A DNA stretch of 48,748 nucleotides from NCBI GenBank assembly GCA_023667145.1, contig JAMPAQ010000004.1, forward strand, positions 1 to 48,748. The letters are read 5' to 3'. The position numbers were made by a program, and so were the translations under genes. This DNA is from Pseudoflavonifractor sp. (GTDB lineage Bacteria > Bacteroidota > Bacteroidia > Bacteroidales > Muribaculaceae). Below the pieces are notes generated by a model. It saw only the letters and a list, made by a program, of their open reading frames with translations. It made no database searches and was not told the origin of the DNA. This document shows, in pieces, positions 44,857 through 48,748 of this stretch (the stretch's first letter is position 1; the number at the start of each line of letters is the position of its first letter).

Positions 44857-44903
44857 CCCCATTCATCTTTGGAATTATAGTATCTCCTAAAAATTAAAAT
44901 ATC

Positions 44904-47552
44904 ATGAGAAATCTGATTAAAACAGCATTCTTCTGTATTGCTGTTACATTATGCGTGTTCCCCTGTAGCGGATATGATTTCTGCAAGGATGGTGTGTATT
45001 ATCGCATAATAGATATAGCAGACAAGGACAATCCCTCTTGTGCTGTGACCCCTGGCAATGATGTTGATGGTAACTGGGGCATTTATGAGGGCAATATAGT
45101 GATTCCGACTACGGTTGATTACAACGGAAGGAGCATATCTGTTGTCGGGATTGACGAGATGGCTTTCATGAACAGCCGCAATCTTGTATCAGTGACCGTG
45201 GAAGCTCCCGTTGAGGTGATTCCGGCCTATGCCTTTTGCAATGATGAGAGTCTTGAGCGTGTGACAATCCCTGCCACAGTCAAGGCTCTTGACGGGCGAT
45301 GCTTTCAGGATTGCCCGTCTTTGCGTGAGATCTGTCTCCCTCCTCAGCTTGAGCGATTGGAGGCGTATGCTTTTTATGGATGTACGGGATTGACCGGGAT
45401 AGATATTCCCGACAGCGTGGAAAAGATTGCATATGGAGTGTTTCAGGGCTGCACTGCATTACAATCTGCCAACCTTCCTGTCAAGGCAAGTGCAATGGCT
45501 TCCGATTCCTATTATCTTCAAAGTGCTATATTCCATGGTTGTACTTCACTGACATCTGTGAGACTTCCCGATGGGCTTACCCGGATACCCGGCGCGATAT
45601 TCCGGGAATGTGTTGCCCTTAAAAAAATATCAATCCCATCGGCGGTTACTGAGATTGAGGTATCGGCATTTATGGCCTGTGGTATCAATGCTATTGACCT
45701 GCCCCCCGGGCTTGTATCAATAGGTGAGGCTGCTTTTTATGGAACACCGCTTGAGAGTCTTGTCATACCCGACCGTGTGGAGTCGATTGGAAGGATGGCG
45801 ATATACGATATGCCTCAGCTCAAGTCTCTTGTGATAGGTTCCGGCGTTGTGTCTATGTGCGACCTCAACATCGCCCGTTGTCCTGATTTGAAGAAAGTGA
45901 GATTCCGCGACAGTGATGTCGCGTTGGAGCGTATCGTCGAGGATTACGATAAAAACGGTATGTTCTACGAGTCCACGGCGGTTGAGGAAGTCTATGTAGG
46001 TCGCGACGGGATACCATTGTATAATCTTGGCGAACTCAAGAAAATTGAGTTCGGCCCATGTGTCAGGACGTTGGAGCGGTTTAATTTGGCCGAAGGTGGT
46101 ACTTTCAAGATGGGCAGCGGCATAGAGAAGATATGCAGTGGTGCGCTTGCTGATTTTCCTATTGATGAGATTACCATTCCGGCATCTGTTGTGACGATAG
46201 AGGACAACAGCTTTGGATATGCCGGATATAACAGCGGTTTCGGCGACGGTTGGTGCAGCGGGTCGCCTATAAGGGCCATACGTTTTGAGGATGGCGATGC
46301 TCCACTGAATATGGGAAATATCAGATATAAATACGGATATGACTATTCCTATATGCCTCTTTTCTATGGGTGTAAGTTAGGTAAGGCTTACGTCGGACGC
46401 GATATGGACTACTCGCATTACTCTCCATTTCGTCAATCAAAATCAAACACGTCGGGAATGCCTTATCCCACCAAATTGACATCGTTGCAATTTGGTGACA
46501 AAGTTACGGTGATCGGCAACGGTTTTGCACGGGACTGTGATTATCTGCGTGACTTGGATTTAGGCGGCAATGTCCAGCGTATAGGTTCATATGCTTTCTA
46601 TGGTTTGGCTGCTACCCGGGTGACGTTTCCACATAGTATATTGGCGATAGGCGACTATGCGTTCAGTCAGTCCAAGTTGACGGCTGTTGATATTTCAGGT
46701 GATTTGAGTTACATAGGCGATTATGCGTTTTCAAAAAGCACTGATCTCAAGACTGTGGTGTTGGGTGGCGAGTTGGAAAACCTATGTGACAATACATTCA
46801 ATGGCTGCACCTCATTGGAGTCAGTTGCCTTGGGGAGCAAGCTCTCGACTATAGGCGAGAGTGTCTTCAATTTGTGTGACGAGCTGTCTTTTGTGGCTGT
46901 GCATAATCCCGTTCCTCCGGCTGTCCCCGTGGGGACATTCTCCAATCGGGTCAAGTTTAACGCCACTCTTGCCGTGCCTGCCGGGTCTCTTGATTTATAT
47001 CGTACAAGTGACGAATGGTCAGATTTTTGGAATATTGTCGAGCTTGTGCCTTTGAACAAGGTGGCACTCTCGACCACGACATGCCGGATACCGCTGTCAT
47101 ATACCGACATATCATTGTCCGATATAGGTATTAAGTTGGATTATACCCCTGTCGATGCTACATATCCGGCTCTTAGGTGGGAGTCTTCTGATGAGAGTGC
47201 GCTTAGAGTAAGTGATCCCATGCTCCCATCATTCAGGACGCTCAAGGACAATGAGACCGTGATATTGACCGGCCGGAGTCTCGATGGATCAGGTGTTGAG
47301 GTTGCGGTTGAAGTCGTCATAGGTAATGGCAGTGGAATACGTGAGATTTATTCCGATACCATTGACATCAGACTTGAGGCGGGGATTCTGACTGTTGCCG
47401 GTTGTGACGGACAAGACGTGATGATTGCCGACATGAGTGGCCGGATAGTGCTGCATGATGTCTCTGCCTCAACCTGCGGCGTCAGGCTGATAACACCGGG
47501 TATATACATTGTCAAGGTCGGCGACATAACCCGCAAGATACTCTACAGATAG
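44904..47552 (+). CDS. large BspA-type leucine-rich repeat surface protein
   Basis: An 882-residue secreted protein. The signal peptide is MRNLIKTAFFCIAVTLCVFPCSG. Residues from about 70 to 700 are LRR_5-type repeats of roughly 23 residues (for example LTAVDISGDLSYIGDYAFSK, LESVALGSKLSTIGESVF). A BIG2-like domain follows (LRWESSDESALRVSD). The C-terminus resembles a short type IX sorting tail: VMIADMSGRIVL, then TPGIYIVKVGD. Such proteins often bind host or other bacterial surfaces. The base composition is lower in GC than the dcw region and the following gap. Confidence 0.85.
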   Translation: MRNLIKTAFFCIAVTLCVFPCSGYDFCKDGVYYRIIDIADKDNPSCAVTPGNDVDGNWGIYEGNIVIPTTVDYNGRSISVVGIDEMAFMNSRNLVSVTVEAPVEVIPAYAFCNDESLERVTIPATVKALDGRCFQDCPSLREICLPPQLERLEAYAFYGCTGLTGIDIPDSVEKIAYGVFQGCTALQSANLPVKASAMASDSYYLQSAIFHGCTSLTSVRLPDGLTRIPGAIFRECVALKKISIPSAVTEIEVSAFMACGINAIDLPPGLVSIGEAAFYGTPLESLVIPDRVESIGRMAIYDMPQLKSLVIGSGVVSMCDLNIARCPDLKKVRFRDSDVALERIVEDYDKNGMFYESTAVEEVYVGRDGIPLYNLGELKKIEFGPCVRTLERFNLAEGGTFKMGSGIEKICSGALADFPIDEITIPASVVTIEDNSFGYAGYNSGFGDGWCSGSPIRAIRFEDGDAPLNMGNIRYKYGYDYSYMPLFYGCKLGKAYVGRDMDYSHYSPFRQSKSNTSGMPYPTKLTSLQFGDKVTVIGNGFARDCDYLRDLDLGGNVQRIGSYAFYGLAATRVTFPHSILAIGDYAFSQSKLTAVDISGDLSYIGDYAFSKSTDLKTVVLGGELENLCDNTFNGCTSLESVALGSKLSTIGESVFNLCDELSFVAVHNPVPPAVPVGTFSNRVKFNATLAVPAGSLDLYRTSDEWSDFWNIVELVPLNKVALSTTTCRIPLSYTDISLSDIGIKLDYTPVDATYPALRWESSDESALRVSDPMLPSFRTLKDNETVILTGRSLDGSGVEVAVEVVIGNGSGIREIYSDTIDIRLEAGILTVAGCDGQDVMIADMSGRIVLHDVSASTCGVRLITPGIYIVKVGDITRKILYR

Positions 47553-47602
47553 CTCGCCCCATCTGCTCCGAGCCTTCCACCCCTGTGCCCTCCGCCCCTC
47601 AT

Positions 47603-47626
47603 GTAGGGGCGCACCCTGGTGCGCCC
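47603..47626 (+). repeat. REP-like palindrome with GTAG head, copy 3
   Basis: GTAG (47603-47606) then GGGCGCACC, loop CT, GGTGCGCCC, followed by GCT. The outer stem differs from copy 1 by paired changes (GGATGC to GGGCGC on one side, complementary on the other). Confidence 0.8.
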
Positions 47627-47799
47627 GCTCCCACCGCAACAGACCGCCGGAGACATCCCGCGTCCACCGCAACATCCCCGACCCGGCTTCATGCCATAGG
47701 CTCCGGCTGCCGTCCCGCCACCCATCGTGGCGGAACATTCGACATAATCCCACTGCTCAACGCCAACACATACCCCAAATCTGGCCCCGCTCCCACCAC

Positions 47800-47823
47800 G
47801 TAGGGATGCACGCTCGTGCATCC
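47800..47823 (+). repeat. REP-like palindrome with GTAG head, copy 4
   Basis: GTAG (47800-47803) then GGATGCACG, loop CT, CGTGCATCC, followed by GCT. It has the same orientation as copy 3, 177 nt downstream of it. Confidence 0.8.
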
Positions 47824-48053
47824 GCTGCGTCCAACACGTCGCGCCATCCCATCTAATCCCATTCATCCCCATACCCACGCCCATCCCACCGCCGCAACAG
47901 CCCCCCACCAAACCCCCGCATCGACAGAGCATCGGAGATGCGGATTAATTGTAGCTCCATCACGAGCGACAGCGAGGCATGGATAAATCTGACATTCTGG
48001 ACGATATTAGCGGACTCCCATACATGCCGGTCACCTGCGACCGCACCGAGGGC

Positions 48054-48077
48054 GGGCGCACCGGGGTGCGCCCCTAC
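48054..48077 (-). repeat. REP-like palindrome with GTAG head, copy 5 (inverted)
   Basis: Read on the minus strand: GTAG (48077-48074), GGGCGCACC, loop CC, GGTGCGCCC, then GCC. It is inverted relative to copies 3 and 4, 231 nt after copy 4. Confidence 0.8.
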
Positions 48078-48191
48078 TGGTGGACGGGGGACGACACAGC
48101 GGGAGCCGGGCTGATGAGGCCCGGCTCCCGGATGGCGGTCGGTCAGCGGCGGCTGACTCGGGGATGGCGGTCGGCGTTTGCCGACTGGAGG

Positions 48192-48748
48192 TCAGCGGAC
48201 TGCGACCTTGTGGAGGGTGGCATTGACGCTGACGAGGTATGCCCCGGCGGGGAGGGGGATGGCGACGCGGGGTGCGGCGGGGCGCACGGCCACCGTGGCC
48301 CCGGTGGGGAGGTAGACGGTGATGTCACCTGCGACCGCGCCCTCGACGACGATGCGGCCCGGCAGGCCGGTGACGCTCACGGTGTCTGCGGCGGTGTCGC
48401 CGATGCCCGAGAGGTCGGCCTTGACGGAGACCTCACAGGTGGCCGTGATGTCGGGATAGCGGACCGAGGTGGCCGTCAGCAGTGCGTCGCCCGTGGCGAT
48501 GGCCGTCACCGTGCCGTCGGAGCTGACGGAGGCCACGGCCGGGTCGGAGCTCGACCACGTCACGGCGGGATGGAGCGCGTCGGCGGACATCGGGTCGGCG
48601 GAGAGTGTCACGGTCTCCCCGGCGGTCATGCCGAGCAGCGAGGGGGTGAGCGACAGGGCCGTCAGCGGCACGTTGGCGCGTGTCCACGAGTATGCCGGGC
48701 CCCATCCGCGCTCGGTGCGTGGGCGTACGGTGAGGACATACTCGTCGC
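48192..48748 (-). CDS. BIG2-domain surface protein, C-terminal part (5' end outside the window)
   Basis: The frame is open to the window edge, so the start is not visible. About 185 codons are seen, beginning in a fibronectin-like segment (DEYVLTVRPRTERGWG). A BIG2 domain follows (LTPSLLGMTAGETVTLSAD, WSSSDPAVASVSSDG, VTAIATGDALLTA). The C-terminus (IPLPAGAYLVSVNATLHKV) resembles a short sorting tail. It is convergent with the LRR gene. The GC content is very high, unlike the LRR gene. Confidence 0.75.
   Translation of the reverse strand, partial: DEYVLTVRPRTERGWGPAYSWTRANVPLTALSLTPSLLGMTAGETVTLSADPMSADALHPAVTWSSSDPAVASVSSDGTVTAIATGDALLTATSVRYPDITATCEVSVKADLSGIGDTAADTVSVTGLPGRIVVEGAVAGDITVYLPTGATVAVRPAAPRVAIPLPAGAYLVSVNATLHKVAVR

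Larger units (their letters stand above)
47553..48191. other. GC-rich non-coding gap with three palindromic repeats
   Basis: No convincing gene. C-rich on the plus strand at the start, with three REP-like elements (listed separately). I see no promoter with a strong -7 and no tRNA. Confidence 0.65.

Noticed and set aside
1-48748. tRNA, rRNA or CRISPR arrays
   Set aside because: Scanned the gaps by eye for T-loop sequences and for regularly spaced repeats and found none. A covariance-model search was not possible here.

Overview
The window looks like chromosome of a gut Bacteroidales bacterium, most likely Muribaculaceae or a close relative. The evidence is mixed: promoters of the Bacteroidetes type (TTTG, about 20 nt, TAnnTTTG), no Shine-Dalgarno sequences, a gldE-gldD pair, a PorZ-like protein, a DUF3244-like exported protein, BspA-type leucine-rich repeats, short C-terminal sorting-like tails, and a dcw cluster in the Bacteroidetes order without ddl, murB or murF. 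The family-level assignment is inference.

Layout. (1) 1-10.4 kb, all on the minus strand: a secreted GH31 enzyme, a small unknown gene, a porZ-like gene, rdgB, leuS and nadA. (2) 10.4-11.2 kb: an AT-rich gap with nine sites within one mismatch of the DnaA box, placed where transcription diverges and where hand-counted GC skew changes sign. This is a good oriC candidate. (3) 11.2-14.2 kb, plus strand: SpoU-type RNA methyltransferase, GT4 glycosyltransferase, SDR epimerase and a small membrane protein. (4) 14.2-21.1 kb: an AT-rich accessory stretch. It holds a REP-like palindrome pair, a predicted small RNA, a fic gene bracketed by twin palindromes, a membrane TPR/HTH regulator, exported proteins, a frameshifted beta/gamma-crystallin lipoprotein, and duplication scars around an outer-membrane protein and a lipoprotein. 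(5) 21.1-22.3 kb: a GH53 endo-galactanase. (6) 22.3-26.5 kb, minus: gldE-gldD-PPTase and a MATE transporter. (7) 26.5-41.7 kb, minus: the dcw cluster rsmH-ftsL-ftsI-murE-mraY-murD-ftsW-murG-murC-ftsQ-ftsA-ftsZ, with no mraZ upstream. (8) 41.9-48.7 kb: a sirtuin, a divergent membrane pseudokinase, a GNAT protein, a large LRR surface protein, a GC-rich gap with three GTAG-headed palindromes, and the 3' part of a BIG2 surface protein cut by the window edge.

How the parts work together. The dcw genes cover most of lipid II synthesis (MurC, MurD, MurE, MraY, MurG) and the division machine (FtsL, FtsI, FtsW, FtsQ, FtsA, FtsZ). Tight spacing and 4-bp overlaps suggest one long transcript. GldD, GldE and the PorZ-like protein point to a type IX secretion or surface-delivery background, which fits the sorting-like tails on the GH53, LRR and BIG2 proteins. 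The most unusual parts are the candidate oriC, the covarying GTAG palindromes (REP-like), the palindrome-bracketed fic gene, and the crystallin-like gene whose second calcium motif lies in a shifted frame.
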